From: Taxillus chinensis
Taxonomy: Eukaryota > Streptophyta > Magnoliopsida > Santalales > Loranthaceae
DNA length: 64,000 nucleotides
Assembly (NCBI GenBank): GCA_023512835.1
Contig: CM042085.1
Coordinates: forward strand, 50,587,569-50,651,568
Direction of reading: 5' to 3'
Shown: piece by piece, positions 41,690 through 54,997 of the stretch
Numbering within the stretch: position 1 is the stretch's first letter
How the letters are laid out: each line of letters begins with the position of its first letter
Notes under the pieces: generated by a model
Told to the model about the DNA's origin: nothing
Database searches by the model: none
What the model saw: only the letters and a program-made list of their open reading frames with translations
Made by a program: the position numbers and the translations under genes

Positions 41690-44640
41690 ATACTCCCCGC
41701 ACACCTCAGACTGAACTCCATGCTAGAGGAGCGCTCGCCCATAACACCCGAATCTTAGGGATCGTCTTGCTTCGCAACACCTGGTCCCGCCCGTCCAAAA
41801 TCTAGGTACGCATCTCAACAAAAAACACCATCATAACAAGAGTCTATCGCGATAGTCCAACACATGAGAAGGATCGGGGTGTATTTTTCTTAAAATAGGT
41901 ACACGGAACACATCATGTACTACTAACCTTGCGGTAGCAAAGCTAACCGATAAGCTTCACAAGCGCCCACGGGCAACAATCTCAAATGGCCCCACAAAAC
42001 GAGGGAAAGTTTGGTCCACGTCCAAACCTCCGATGCCCTCTACGTAAAACCCCAAAAATACACGGTCACCCACCTCAAACCGCAGGTCACGTCTGGGTCT
42101 GGGGAATCAATCGCACTATCTCTCGTGGTCTCTCGAACCATATCGGCCTGAGAACCGTGATCCAAAAGGCCGCCCACATGGCCCCTCCACATGGAGCCAT
42201 CCCACTCGGGCTAAAGACAACTAAAGGAAGGCAACCAAACCAATACTAGCACACAGTGCAAACAACATATCTTCGAGTGTCCGAACCGTCCGCCGATCGA
42301 CCATCCGTTCTCGTGGAGCGAAAGGGTGTGCCAGATCGAGATGTGAACCTCGTATCCCGATCAGATAAGGATAATGGGACCCATGCAACCGCACAATAAC
42401 ATCAATATACCGTCCCAAAGTCCTCACTGGGTTTTTCTCTCATGAATAAAATGTGCCGTAACTAAGGTGGCGACAACACCCATCTAGTGTCGCAACAGCC
42501 GATGTGTCAAACACCTCCTCACAAAATCAGCAATACTTCAGCCTAGCCAACATATAGGTCCCACCACGACGTACAACTTAACTCCGACCGGTGAAATTCC
42601 TAAACCTCCTCCCGAAGAGAAAGTGGGAACTAAAGGAATTCCTATACCTCAATATATGCTCAACATACTCCAATCCAAGATGCCAGTCTAAAATATTTTT
42701 TTTTTATAACCTCACAATCAATGTCCCCCCACATCGGATCCCGCGCGCAACTCAGTGGATCATGTCACAACAACGGGGGGGTTCCCCCCCCCACCGGTCA
42801 CCATTTGCAACCTCATCACCGCCAACCGACCCATCATCTCCCATTCTTTAATGGCACAAGGCCACCACGGCCCCTGCTCTTCCTACTCGGAGCATCCCGA
42901 CCACATTACCCTTCCCATGGTGTACATCATATCAAACCGAAACTCATGCAGTACTCCACCCACCGTCTCCTAAGGTTTGAGTCTCGTTGAGAGAAGATAT
43001 ACCGCAAGCTCTTGTGGTCCGTATACACCACAAATTTCTCCCCAAGGAGATAATGCTGCCAGCTCTTTAAAGCAAAGATCACGGTCAACTCCAAATCATG
43101 CGTGGGATAGTTTCGCTCATGTGGTCTCAACCGCCTAGATCCATAAGCAATCACCCGCCGAGTCTGCATCAACACACAACCAAGACCCACCCCGGAAGCA
43201 TCACAATACACCTCAAAAGGCACACCCTCCCGTGGGAGAATCAAGATAGGTGCTGAGGTCAATCGTGCCTTCCGCCTCCATGAAAGCACTCTCACACGCA
43301 TCAGACCAAATGAAAGGAACTCCCTTCCTAGTCAAGTGTGTCATAAGAGCTGCCAACCGGGAAAAATCCTCCACGAACCTCCGATAATAGCTTCGCCAAA
43401 CCAAGGAAGCTACGAATCTCAAACACATTCGTGGGCCTCTTCCACGACATGATCGCCTCAATCTTCTCGGGGTCCACTGTGATACCCTCCGAAGACACCA
43501 CATGCCCCAAGAAGTGCACTTGTTGCAACCAAGTCACATTTCGTGAACTTCGCGCACAACCGATGCTCCCCGCAAGGTCCGCAACACAACCTGCAAATGC
43601 TCCTCATGCTCCCACTTGGTCGCCGAATAGACCAAGATATCGTCGATGAACACCACAACGAACATATCTAAATATGGAGCGAACACCTGGTTCATCAATC
43701 CCATAAACACTCGGAGCATTCGTGAGCCCAAACGGCATCACAAGCCACTCATAATGCCCATAACGACAACCGAACGCGGTCTTAGGGATATCTCCCCTAA
43801 CCCCCAACCCCTCATCGATGGTATCCGGACCTCAAGTCTATCTTGGAAAACCATCTTGCACCTCGAAACGATCAAACAGGTCATCGATCCTCGGCAATGG
43901 ATACCTGTTCTTCACGCTACCTGGTTCACTTCTGTAATCTATACACAACCGAAGTGAACCATCCGCCTTCTTGGCCAACACCGGGAGCGCCCCACGGTGA
44001 GCTACTCCGCTCGATAAAGCCTCGTGCCAATAGATCATCTATCCTGCCCTGAGCTCTCTAAGCTCTGTCGGTGCCATCCTGTAGGCCGCTAACCCGATCG
44101 GTGCTGTCCCTCGGCAACAACTCGATCGAAAACTCTACCTCCCTCATGGGTGGCAAACCGACCAAGTCCTCGGGAAACACATCCGGGAACCGATCTACAA
44201 TGGGTGGCAAAACAGCCTTCCCCTCTCTCCTCCCGTCAACCAACGTCAAGTTGGTAACCGGTGGGTCACATCACCCCACCCATGCCTCAAAGGTCCCAAC
44301 CTGCATGCCTCCTCGGTCCACTCACCCACAAAGACACCCCGCGTGCCCTCTGGTGTGAGGAACGTCACACGCCGTCGAAACAATCAATCTTGGCCTCCAT
44401 GGAGACCAACCAGTCCATACCCAGGATAACATCAAAATCATCTAACTCCATGATATACAAATCACACAACAGGTTAACACCCCCAAGTGTTACCTCGACA
44501 AGCACGACAGGATACTCTCAAGTATCACAATTCCACCCAAAGGTGAAGCAACCATCGAGACCGACTCATCGTCTCCGGGTCTAACTCCAAGCCAACCACC
44601 GTAGCATACGAAATAAAAGAATGGGTAGCACCGGTATCAA
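41690..44640 (-). pseudogene. Gypsy B pol: protease to integrase, heavily frameshifted
   Basis: Minus-strand sense gives protease (DTGATHSFISYA, about 44641-44605), RT ([27 protein letters not shown] near 43640, [12 protein letters not shown]), RNase H ([26 protein letters not shown]) and scraps of integrase (VIVRLHGSHYPYL). Frames change every 100-350 bp, so no usable protein exists. Compared with gypsy D, most breaks are one- or two-base losses. Confidence 0.85.
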
Positions 44641-44649
44641 TCAAAAGCG

Positions 44650-46020
44650 AACAAATAGTATGAGAAATGATAATGGTACCTCTACTACCGAAGGTCCCGC
44701 TCCTGGCTCGTCCACTCGGTGGAACCTCGCCTCTCCCTGGTAAGGGCAAAAGTCCTCCCTCGTGGTCCCACTGCCACTAGCTTGGCCCATTGGGGCCTTG
44801 CCCCGCCGATCAACATGACCCTGTGCCTCCCGCCGAGGCCGCCAGATCGTTGGTCGCGTCGCGTGCTCGTGCCGGCAGCACCGACCTCCGAGACGGAGCC
44901 CCACTCCTCTGTCCGTGATCTCTGACGAGGGCCTACACCGTCGGTTGAGCTAAGGGTAACACATTCCCTAGCTCCATGCCCTACTTTCCCGCATCGGAAA
45001 CAGGTCATCTTTTTCCTTGGGCAGTCTCGAGACATGCCTGGTCAAACCACAACTCCAACAGTCCCCTGGCCTCCCGTGGCTGAACTCTCCCGGGGCCCAC
45101 CGCCCCCGGAAACCTCTCGCACCTGCCTCCTCTCAGACGAGGAGCACCGGCTCTCCCCCACTGCCTCTTCTTGCTCGGACCTGCCGAACCGCCTGGCCCT
45201 CGGGCTCTCGCCTGATCCCGACCTCGCTCAATAATGATCGCCTTGTCGACCGCTCCCCGTAGGCTGGTCAATCGCATCGGTTCCACTTGTCTTTTCAAAG
45301 ATGGCCTCAAGCCCTGAATGAAGTCCCGCGTCTTCCGGCCTTCCTTTTCCCCAAGACTCCGAGCAAACCACCCCAAATCCGTGAAGGCCTGCACATACTC
45401 CCCCCACACTCATGCTACCCCGCACAAGCTCATAATACTCTCTACGTCGAGCATACCGCAACAGCTGGGAAAATACTCCCCAAAGAAGCGCTCAACAAAC
45501 TCTCTCCAGCTCATCTCGATCGCCATGGACAGCTCTAGTGGATTCCCACCACCTACGTGGGATACCCAACAAATAGTGCGTCGCCACGCGTACCCGCTCC
45601 TCATCCGGCACCCCAATCATCTCAAAGATGTCCTCTTGTCCATCTAATCCGGTCCTCGGCTACCTCGGGCCGCGAACCATCCTCAAAAGTCCTGGGTGCG
45701 TGTTTCAAAAACCGCGGCCTATCCCACTCCTCGTCGTGCTGGCTCTACCACGACCTCCCGGTGCACATCCCGCACCACCCTCGCCTCCTGTCGGTCGAGG
45801 CCGCTTGTTGCATCTTCACCATCCACCTCTCTAGCCATATCCCTCATCGAGCCCCCGCATACCTTGCATGGCCTCCTCGCCAATCAACACTCGCGTCAAA
45901 TCAGGTCCCACAACGGGAGCCGATGACCTGGCCGCGGGCTCTGCTGCCCCCGGTGCCCCGACTCTATCGTGGGTTCCTCCGGACCCCTGGCCTCGGACAA
46001 CCCTCCTCGGTGGTGCCATC
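44650..46020 (-). pseudogene. Gypsy B gag, frameshifted
   Basis: MAPPRRVVRGQG near 46017 matches the gag start of gypsy D. SWREFVERFFGEYFPS (about 45530) and the zinc knuckle CFRCGKVGHGAREC (about 45005-44960) are preserved. At least four frame changes lie between them. Confidence 0.82.
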
Positions 46021-46442
46021 ACACCGGCTACAACAACAAACAACAAACAATCAATACTAGCACCGCAAGACAAACAACCATCAAAGGCACAACCGACTTG
46101 TAGGTTCTCACCACACGACCCGTAGGTCCATACCATGCATATAAGCATCGTGTCCCCCATCAGGGTACACCACAATCAAGTCCTGGCTCACGGCCACGTG
46201 CCATCCTGGCACCACATACAAGCACATCACACACAAAGACAAGCTAGTGCCCTATATGCACACAATCATACCACTAAGAATGCACCCCATCCCCATGTAT
46301 GCTCCTAGGATGATTTAACCGACACCAAAATAACCTAGAATACATGTAAGGACTGCGTTGATCGGGCGCCCTCCCTACAGCTTTTCCAAGTCACATGGAA
46401 TCAATTAACCACCCCTCACTAACCTAGGTCCACTAGACCATG

Positions 46443-46456
46443 CTCCGATACCAACT
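46443..46456 (-). other. Gypsy B primer-binding site
   Basis: The minus strand reads AGTTGGTATCGGAG, one base off the TGGTATCAGAG of gypsy D, immediately next to the LTR. Confidence 0.85.
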
Positions 46457-48894
46457 TGTCACGCCCCAATTCCAGGGAACCCGGAACCGGGTACATGACT
46501 TCCCCTTGCCCGCACCCGAAAGGTCAAGGGGTTGGGACTCGCACCAATGGAGACTACACCGCGGGTGCTGTCTCCAAATATGAAACCCCGTATACCATAC
46601 ATCAAGGGTAATCCCGTACTTTCCCATATATCATCATGCATACAAAGAGTGAAACAACCATATGACATCACATCATACAGATGCAAATACAACGTCCACG
46701 GACCCATGTCCGGGATATCACATAAAACAATACAGATATAACAGATCATACATCGTAGTAAGGCGTCCTCCCCGAAGAAAGTCCTCCACTAGTCTCGGGT
46801 CACACCCGAAAAAGGGTAAGCAACAAGTAGGGTGAGCGACAAGCTCGTAGGTGACCCTAACACTCCACATCATGCAACACATATAAGTCTATACTATATG
46901 CTCCGGGTGTATCTGCTCGGCACAATCATCGAGACCCTGTATTTACAAATATCGGGACAACTTGTCCACGATCCTCCATGGGATCCCGCCTGGGGCACTC
47001 AGCCTAGCTCCACGAGCTCAACGGCTCAACTCGGGCCTTAGCCTCGTCCACCGCAATATGCCCGGCCACAGTCGCCATTACACGGCCCGCTATCGGTTCA
47101 TATGCTCGCCACGTCAACCACATAGCACCATCGGTGCATCACGGTGAAAACCCAAACAAGTCACTGAGTCCATGCCCCAATACCTCACACCAACATACTA
47201 ACATTAGTATGGCATGTCATTCTCAACATTTCCTTTAGAATTGTAGCTCTTCACAAGTAAATCCTCAACCCTTGATTTATGAAGGAAGTACTCATAGCAA
47301 CTATTTTCTTGAAATTAAAAGTCCCGGCATTGGGTTCCCTTATCATAAATAAGATAATCTGATTTTTTGGGGATTTTTCCGAGATGTCTAACCCCACTTT
47401 CCAAAAATTCACCACTTCGAACTTTTGGGTTTTTCCGAGATTTTACACTAAAACCCAATTTTCACATTTTGAAATAGTGGGAATTAATTTTTCTAGTATT
47501 TTTCTTTGAATCCAAATGGGGGGTATTTCGTTATTTACATTGTAACTTAAGTATAAATGTGGAGAGGCATAATGGTTTACAATGTAAATGTCCAGAGGTG
47601 CGGTTGCACTACAGCGAACACTGTTTCACTACTACGGATTTGATGCTACGGATTGATGCTCCGATTGCAACCGCTGCGGAACACTGTTTCACTAATACGG
47701 ATTTGATGCTACGGATTGATGCTACGGATTCGGAACATTGTTTTTCACTACTACGGATTTGATGCTACGGATTGATGCTACGGATTGCAACTCGGCCTGG
47801 AACACCGTTTCACTACTACGGATTTGATGCTACGGATTGATGCTACGGACTTGATGCTCCGGACGATGATCCGGGACTAACTACTCCTGGACTTACCGAT
47901 CCGGACTAACTCCTCCCTGACTACTGATCCGGACTAACTCCTCCGACTACCGATCCGGACTAACTACTCCGGACTACGATCCGGACTAACTCCTCCAGAC
48001 TCATCGTTCACTATCCCAGAAAAAACACTTTTTACTTAGCCCGAAAAACACTCGTTCACTTAGTCCGGAAAACACTATTCACTTAGCCAGGAAACACTAA
48101 CCCGAAAAACACTTCTCATGTCGTTTTTGCCAATTTTCTCAGATAACGGCAACCCAAAGAACCCCAAACACTCATAAACACATTTATTTTGATATACACC
48201 CCATTACACGTCTTAAATAACTCTAAATTTCATGTAATCAACAGAAATACCTCTTTTATGCATTTAAATCACAAGATTCAACCAAAAATTGGGTTTCCCC
48301 CAAATCTTAAGGTTCACCCCCAAATTCCATGATTTCACCCAAATTAAGCATGCTAAGCCTACTATGAATCATATAAGGAGTTAGAATCACCTACCTGGAA
48401 GATTCTTTGCGATCCACGAGCTCCAATCGCCCCAAAATCACCAAGAAAGCTCTTCACGCTCTTCACCTTCTCTCTCTCTCTCTCTCTCTCTCTTGCTCAA
48501 ACACGCACGCACCAATAATTGGAAATTAAAGAGATAAGGCAGTTCTTAATTATATATATACGTTGCCAATAATTGGCCTCCCAAAGAATAATTGACCCGA
48601 ACGCAATAATTGACCTCCCGAGGTCACGAACTCCAAATTGAGTCAAATTATCACAAAACGCTCGAAATAACGAGCACAACATTGTTCAGATATTATCACA
48701 CTCAAATGACTGCTCAAACGCAAAGTCAACCAATAAACCCCAAAAAGTCAACAATCGGGTTAAACGGGGCCCCGACTCGAAATCGGGCCCAAGTACAATC
48801 AAAATGCTCGCATCGACGGCTACATTACCGTCCGGATAGTTACATTCCCATAGAATGACTATCTCTCAAAACTACCCAAATACGAGTCTTTACA
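46457..48894 (-). repeat. Gypsy B LTR (5' LTR of the internal region at 41465-46456)
   Basis: TGTCACGCCCC to CTTTACA, 2,438 bp, homologous to both LTRs of gypsy D. It contains CTACGGATTTGATGC repeats (47630-47870), TCCGGACTAACTCC repeats (47880-48000) and a (CT)n tract (48470-48492). On its right it is also followed by a polypurine tract, so it served as LTR for two tandem internal regions. Confidence 0.85.
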
Positions 48895-49173
48895 TCCTCC
48901 CCACCTTAGGACTTTTCGTCCTCGAAAATAAAACACAAGCCCAAAAGACATAGCAAAATCCAAGCTCAAGCACCGCACAACAACAAGACACAAAAAATAT
49001 GATCATCAACATGATCACCAACCACACAGTGCAATGCAACTCACAACAAGCCAAAAAGGCTCACACGATGCCAGGGATGCCAACCAACAAACAACAAGCT
49101 AAACCATATCTCAAACAACATATGCAAAACAAATGCATAAAACATAACTCATACCTCAGGAAGGTCCTCACAA
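48895..49173 (-). repeat. Isolated gypsy B/D 3'-untranslated segment with polypurine tract
   Basis: Matches 54998-55265 of gypsy D (TCCTCCCCACCTTAGGAC, then AACATATGCAAAACAAATGC). It is joined at about 49173 directly to mid-LTR sequence, so nearly a whole internal region is missing. Confidence 0.8.
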
Positions 49174-50636
49174 TGCAACACATATAAGTCTATACTATAT
49201 GCTCGTAGTACTCGTGCACCGTGTAGTGTGCACATCATTAGGACTCGGCTGCAACAAACATCAGACAACTTGTCCACGATCCTCCATGGGATCCCAGTCA
49301 GGGCACTCGGCCCTAGCTCCACGAGCTCAACGGCTCAACTCAGGCCTTAGCTTGTCCAGGCGCAATATGCCCGGCCCACGGCGCCACACAGGCTGCCATC
49401 GGTTCATATGCGGTTACGTCAACCACACATAGCACCATCGGTGCATCACGGTGAGAACCCAAACAAGTCACGAGTCCATGCCCCAATACCTCACATCAAC
49501 ATACTAACATTAGTATGGCATGTCATTCTCAACATTTCCTTTAGATTGTAGCGGGCTTCACAAGTAAATCCTCAACCCTTGATTTATGAAGGAAGTACTC
49601 ATAGCAGCCTATTTTCTTGAAATTAAAAGTCCCAGCATTGGGTTCCCTTATCATAAATAAGATAATCCGATTTTTGGGGATTTTTCCGAGATGTCTAACC
49701 CCACTTTCCAAAAATTCACCACTACGAACTTTTGAGTTTTTCCGAGATTTTACACTAAAACCCAATTTTCACATTTTGAAATAGGGGGAATTAATTTTTC
49801 TAGTATTTTTCTTTGAATCCAAATGGGGGTATTTCGTTATTTACATTGTAACTTACTTAAATGTGGAGAGGCATAATGGTTTACAATGTAAATGTCCAGG
49901 GCAAAGGTTGCACTGCAATGAATACGCTGAATATCTTGTTTCGCTCCTCACGGATTTGATGCTCCAGGATCGATGCTACGGATCAACTGTTTCACCGTAC
50001 GGATTTGATGTTGCGGATCGATTACTCGACTACTCCGACATCCTGCGACTAACTCCTCCGGACTAACTACTCGATCTGATCCGGACTAACTCCTCCGGAC
50101 TACGATCCTAAAAACACCGTTCACTTAGTCCCGGAAAAACATCGCTTACTTAGTCCCGGAAACACTATTCACTTAGTCCCGGAAAAACACGTTCACTTAG
50201 TCCCGGAAAAACCGTTTACTTAGTCCCGAAACACTATTCACTTAGCCCTGAAAAACATCGTTCATCGTCGTTTTTGCCAATTTTCTCAGCTAACGGCAAC
50301 CTTAAGAACCCCAAACACTCATAAACACATTTATTTTGATATACACCCCATTACACGTCTTAAATAACTCTAAATTTCATGTAATCAACAGAAATACCTC
50401 TTTTATGCATTTAAATCACAAGATTCAACCAAAAATTGGGTTTCCCCCAAATCTTAAGGTTCACCCCCAAATTCCATGATTTCACCCAAATTAAGCATGC
50501 TAAGCCTACTATGAATCATATAAGGAGTTAGAATCACCTACCTGGAAGATTCTTTGCGATCCACGAGCTCCAATCGCCCCAAAATCACCAAGAAAGCTCT
50601 TCACGCTCTTCACCTTCTCTCTCTCTCTCTCTCTTG
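49174..50636 (-). repeat. Partial gypsy B LTR
   Basis: Homologous to 46880-48495 and to 53020-54600. It starts inside the LTR and ends in the (CT)n tract (50615-50634) at CTTGCTCAAAC, where it is fused to a partial copy of LTR C. Confidence 0.8.
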
Positions 50637-51287
50637 CTCAAACTTGGTCAATCTCGACCACGTCGACCACACATCGACCCCATGTCGAAATTAATCTCGC
50701 ATTGACCATAGCTCAAACGACACACGTCGACCACGTCAACCGCTTATTCTACTAGGTCGACCACATCGACCTTTGCCACACCGACCAAGGTCGGATCAAC
50801 CAACCTACACACGAAAATTCCAACTCAATTTTCTCCAAAATAATTTGGCTTTTAGGGTGCTGCCCCAGAATCCCCGTAAGGGGCGCTGCCCTCTTGACCC
50901 TTGCTCGCTGACCGGGCAGCACGATCCCCACTAAGGTGCTACACCCTCGAACTCCCACTAACCGTCTGGACAAGAGTCCTTGCCCAAACACACAACTTAA
51001 TAACTCATCTAATCCACAAATACAGGTTATTACATCAGACCCAGTAAGGAAAGGATGGGGAGCCCTGAAGATTGAGTTCTCTGGATAGGCACCGACTCAC
51101 GTCATATTGATCGAACAATGGCCGATGTGCAAGAAGTCGACTTATGACTCCATTAGTCATGAGCAAATGTAGATCGCATATAGTGTAGTAAGCAAGAGAA
51201 AATTAGACTAGGGAACTATGCTACACAATATGCTCAAGTCACGGAATGATCTGAGGTGCTTTGGTCTCATCCTCACTAAAGTTCTAT
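50637..51287 (-). repeat. Second, partial copy of LTR C
   Basis: Near-identical to 40733-41371. The left edge is the fusion with LTR B, with a 3-base overlap (AAC). The right edge passes into the env-like gene fragment. Confidence 0.85.
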
Positions 51288-52570
51288 GATACCTCTATCC
51301 CTCTGTGTTCAACACTTGACCCACAGTGAAGTTGCCGGCTAACTACATTTTCAAGAGCATGCATGAAGATGGTTGGTTGGAGATTAAATCGGTGAAGAGG
51401 CCAGGGTCCAGTGTTCGATGTCTTGAGACACTGCGAGTTCCATTAGGGTCCCAGCCTGCATTCCACGAAAACCAGCACCAATCCCTCAAGCTTCTAAAGT
51501 CTCCTTAACATCTGCAGCGATGACACACATAGCAAAAGTTTGAAGAAGGCTGTAGAAACCATACTCCCAACTGAACCCATGCTAGAGGAGGCTCGACCCA
51601 TTGAGCTGCCCAGTGATACTACAAATGAAAGAGAGCCTACAGTTGGAAGGCAGGCCCAGGAGCAGGCCCAAGAAGTTGGGGCAAAAGAATCTATTCTGCT
51701 CAGCTCTCTTGGGGAGTCCGAACTTGAAGACTTCTATGTGGAGTATGCAAAGGCCCACATGACCCCCGAAGTACTAAGGAAGGCTTGGATTGCCTTCAGT
51801 AAACAGATGGTGGATCGGGAAAGCCTGATCACCTGGCTGGTTGAGCAAGGTTTAGTGAGGAAAGACCTTGTAGAGGCAGTAGCTATGGTGGCACCATCAC
51901 CCATCTTGGCAAAAGAACCTATTCTATCACCCTGCCAAGATATAGAGATGGCTGCCTCAGCTGAGGAAGAAGCATTTGCCACTGAAGAAGCAAGTGATGC
52001 AGATCAAGTTGGTCATGCGACATGTTGGTGTTGTAGTACCTACAATAGCTACTCAACACGCCCCAGAATTCCATGAAGTAGCTACTCAGGTGAGTGAGGA
52101 CTCAACAATTAAGATTCCTATGGCCATCCCCCTAGCAGTTGAGACTCACTCTCAGTCCCTTTTCGTGGAAGACCAAGAACTCCTTGCGGACAAGGTAGTG
52201 AACAAGCTGATAGCATCAGGACTTCTAGATATTACATCCACAATGCAAGCATTCCAAGATCGGATCACCACACTTGAAGATGGTGTGAAAGGGATTCGAA
52301 CTAAGCTGGAGTTAGTGGATCTGGACATGGAGAAAATCAAAGGGGAGATAGAGTCTTTGACTAGAACCATCTCCACATGATTCCATCGCCTTGAGGAGCA
52401 CTGTGAGGAGATTAAGACGACCTATAAAGCACAATATGAAGATGTCACCAAAGTCATGGGTGCCATTCTCTTCGAATGTCACCGATTGGCTCCTGGTGAG
52501 ATCAAGCTCGAAGTAAGGCCATCTCACAAGTTCTCCGACAGGCCTAAACCTGTATCAGTTGAAGATCCTA
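51288..52570 (+). pseudogene. Third env-like copia gene copy, central part (left piece of a split gene)
   Basis: Plus-strand frames include MKLPANYIFKSMHEDGW (51326), an acidic region (51540-52076; LGESELEDFYVEYAKAH, WIAFSKQMVDRESLITWLV) and a coiled coil (51976-52380; MQAFQDRITTLEDGVKGIRTKL). Then, after a TGA at 52378, FHRLEEHCEEIKTTY and ILFECHRLAPGEIKLEV. The last two blocks match the Copia-2 env-like linker (19374-19130 on the minus strand). The gene is interrupted at 52570 by gypsy D and resumes at 62898. Frames break at about 51510, 52000 and 52378. Confidence 0.72.
52566..52570. repeat. Target-site duplication (TCCTA), left copy of gypsy D
   Basis: TCCTA precedes TGTTACGCCCC and is repeated at 62893-62897 after the CTTTACA end. 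Joining across one copy restores the Asp-Pro-rich linker of the env-like gene. Confidence 0.92.
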
Positions 52571-54548
52571 TGTTACGCCCCCGAATTCGAAGAAAACCCG
52601 GAACCAGGAACATGACTTCCCCTTGCCTGCACCCGAAAGGTCAAGGGGTTGGTGACTAGCACCAATAGAGACTACACCGCGGGTGCTGTCTCAAATATGC
52701 TACCCTGTACAGTCATACATCAAGGGTAATCCTGTACTTTCCCATACATCATCATGCATACAATAAGTCAAACAGTCATACAGACATCACATCACCAACA
52801 AGATGCAAATATAACTGTCCACGGACCCATGTCCGGGATACAAACATAATACAATACACAATACATAATACAGTACTGTATCATACATCAGAGTAGTGGG
52901 CGTCCTCCTGGAAGAAAGTCCTCCACTAGTCTCGGGTCACACCTGAAAAAGGTAAACAACAAGTAGGGGTGAGCGACAAGCTCAGTAGGTGACCCCAACA
53001 CTCCACATCATGCAGACATACAAGTCTATACTACATGCTCTGTGTACTCGTGCACTGTGTAGTGTGCACAATCATCAAGACTCAGCCTGCAAACAAACAT
53101 CAGGACCTAGCCTGCCCACACAGGACAGCTTGTCCACGATCCTCAACAGGATCCCAGCTTAGGGCACTCAGCCCTAGCTCCACGAGCTCAACGACTCAAC
53201 TCAGGCCTTAGCCTGTCCACATTGCAATATGCCCGGCCACAGTCACCACACAGGCCTGCCATCGGTGCATATGCCTGCCACGTCAACCACATAGCACCAT
53301 CGGTGCATCACGGCGAGAACCCAAATAAGTCACGGAGTCCATGCCCCAATACCTCACATCAACTTACTAACATTAGTATGGCATGTCATTCTCAATATTT
53401 CCTTTGGAATTGTAGCCAGTCTTCACAAGTAAATCATCAACCCTTGATTTATGAAGGAAGTACTCATAACAGCTATTTTCTTGAAATTAAAAGTCCCGGC
53501 ATTGGGTTCCCTTATCATAAATAAGATAATCTGATTTTTGGGGATTTTTCTGAGATGTCTAACCCCACTTTCCAAAAACTCACCACTACGAACTTTTGGG
53601 TTTTTCTGAGATTTTACACTAAATCCCAATTTTCACATTTTGAAATAGTGGGAATTAATTTTTCTAGTATTTTTCTTTGAATCTAAATGGGGGGTATTTT
53701 TTCTTTGAATCCACATATAATACTTAAATATGTGGAGAGGCATAATGGTTTACAATGTAAATGTCCAGTGCAGTGCAGTTGCACTGCTGCGGAACACTGT
53801 TTCACTACTACGGATTTGATGCTTCGGACTGATGCTACGGATTTGATGTTGCGGACTGATGCTACGGATTTGATGCTGCGGACTGATGCTACGGACTGAT
53901 GCTCCTGATCCGGACTAACGCTCTCGGACTATCGATCCGGACTCGATCTGGACTAACTACTCCGGACTACGATCCGGACTAACTCCTCCTGGACTACGAT
54001 CCGGACTACTGATCCGGACTAACTACTCCGACTACTGATCCGGACTAACTCCTCCGGACTACTGATCCGGACTAACTACTCCGGACTACTGATCCGGACT
54101 AACTCCTCCGGACTACTGATCCGGACTAACTAAGCTGCTGACTCCATAGCTGCTGACTACGAACTTCGACCTTGTAGTTCGCCCAGGGTACTGTTTATCA
54201 TCGTTTTTGGCCTGTTCTTCGTCTGGAAGCAACCCAGTGACCCCCAGACGCTCATAAACACATGTTTTACGCAATAAACTGCGATATTTACCTCAAAACG
54301 CATCCTAAACGCCTCTAATTCGCACAATAACAGCAGAAATACACACAAATCATATATTCATCTAGATCTAAATCTAGACTTCCATGGTTGACTTCTCAAC
54401 CCTCATAAAATACACACTCATACAACCACAGATCACATATTCAAAGATAGGATCGAGATAAGACAGTTAAGGACACCTACCTGGAAGATTATTTGCGATC
54501 CACGAGCTCCAATCGCCCCAAAATCGCCAAGAAAGCTCTACGCTCTTC

Positions 54549-54597
<49 letters not shown>

Positions 54598-54997
54598 CTC
54601 AAACATGCACGTACCAATAATTGGCAATTAAAGAGATAAGGCAGTTCTTAATTATATATATACTGTTGCCAATAATTGGCCTCCCAGCAATAATTGACCC
54701 GAACGCAATAATTGACCTCCCGAGGTCACAAACTCCAAATTGAGTCAAATTACTGTCAAAACGCTCGAAATGACGAGCACAACACTCTTCAGATATTATC
54801 ACACTCAAATGACTGCTCAAACACAAAGTCAACCAATAAACCCCGAAAAGTTAACAATCGGGTCAAATGGGACCCCAACTCGGAATCGGGCCCAAGTACA
54901 GTTAAAATGCTCACATCGACGGCTACACTACCGTCCAGATAGTTACATTCCCATAGAATGACTATCTCTCAAAACTACCCAAATACGAGTCTTTACA
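52571..54997 (-). repeat. Gypsy D 3' LTR
   Basis: 2,427 bp, TGTTACGCCCC to CTTTACA in plus coordinates. It contains TACGGATTTGATGC repeats (53810-53890), ACTACTGATCCGGACTAAC repeats (53900-54130) and (CT)n at 54553-54595. Confidence 0.92.

Larger units (their letters stand above)
41409..46456 (-). mobile_element. Gypsy B: degraded Del/Tekay-like element, internal region
   Basis: 41409-41464 is only the last ~55 bp of its 3' LTR, followed by the polypurine tract TCCTCCCCACCTT (41466-41478). Pol and gag remnants on the minus strand run to the primer-binding site at 46443-46456, beyond which lies its 5' LTR. It is the same family as gypsy D at 52571-62892 but carries many more small deletions and frame changes, and the 3' LTR is nearly all missing. 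Confidence 0.8.

Noticed and set aside
45557..46060. 167-residue plus-strand frame in gypsy B
   Set aside because: Antisense to the gag remnant; composition mirrors the Pro/Arg-rich gag linker and there is no independent support.
53890..54130. Regularly spaced GATCCGGACTAAC repeats resembling a CRISPR array
   Set aside because: Direct tandem repeats with no unique spacers of constant length, inside a gypsy LTR of a plant genome; repeated in the partner LTR.
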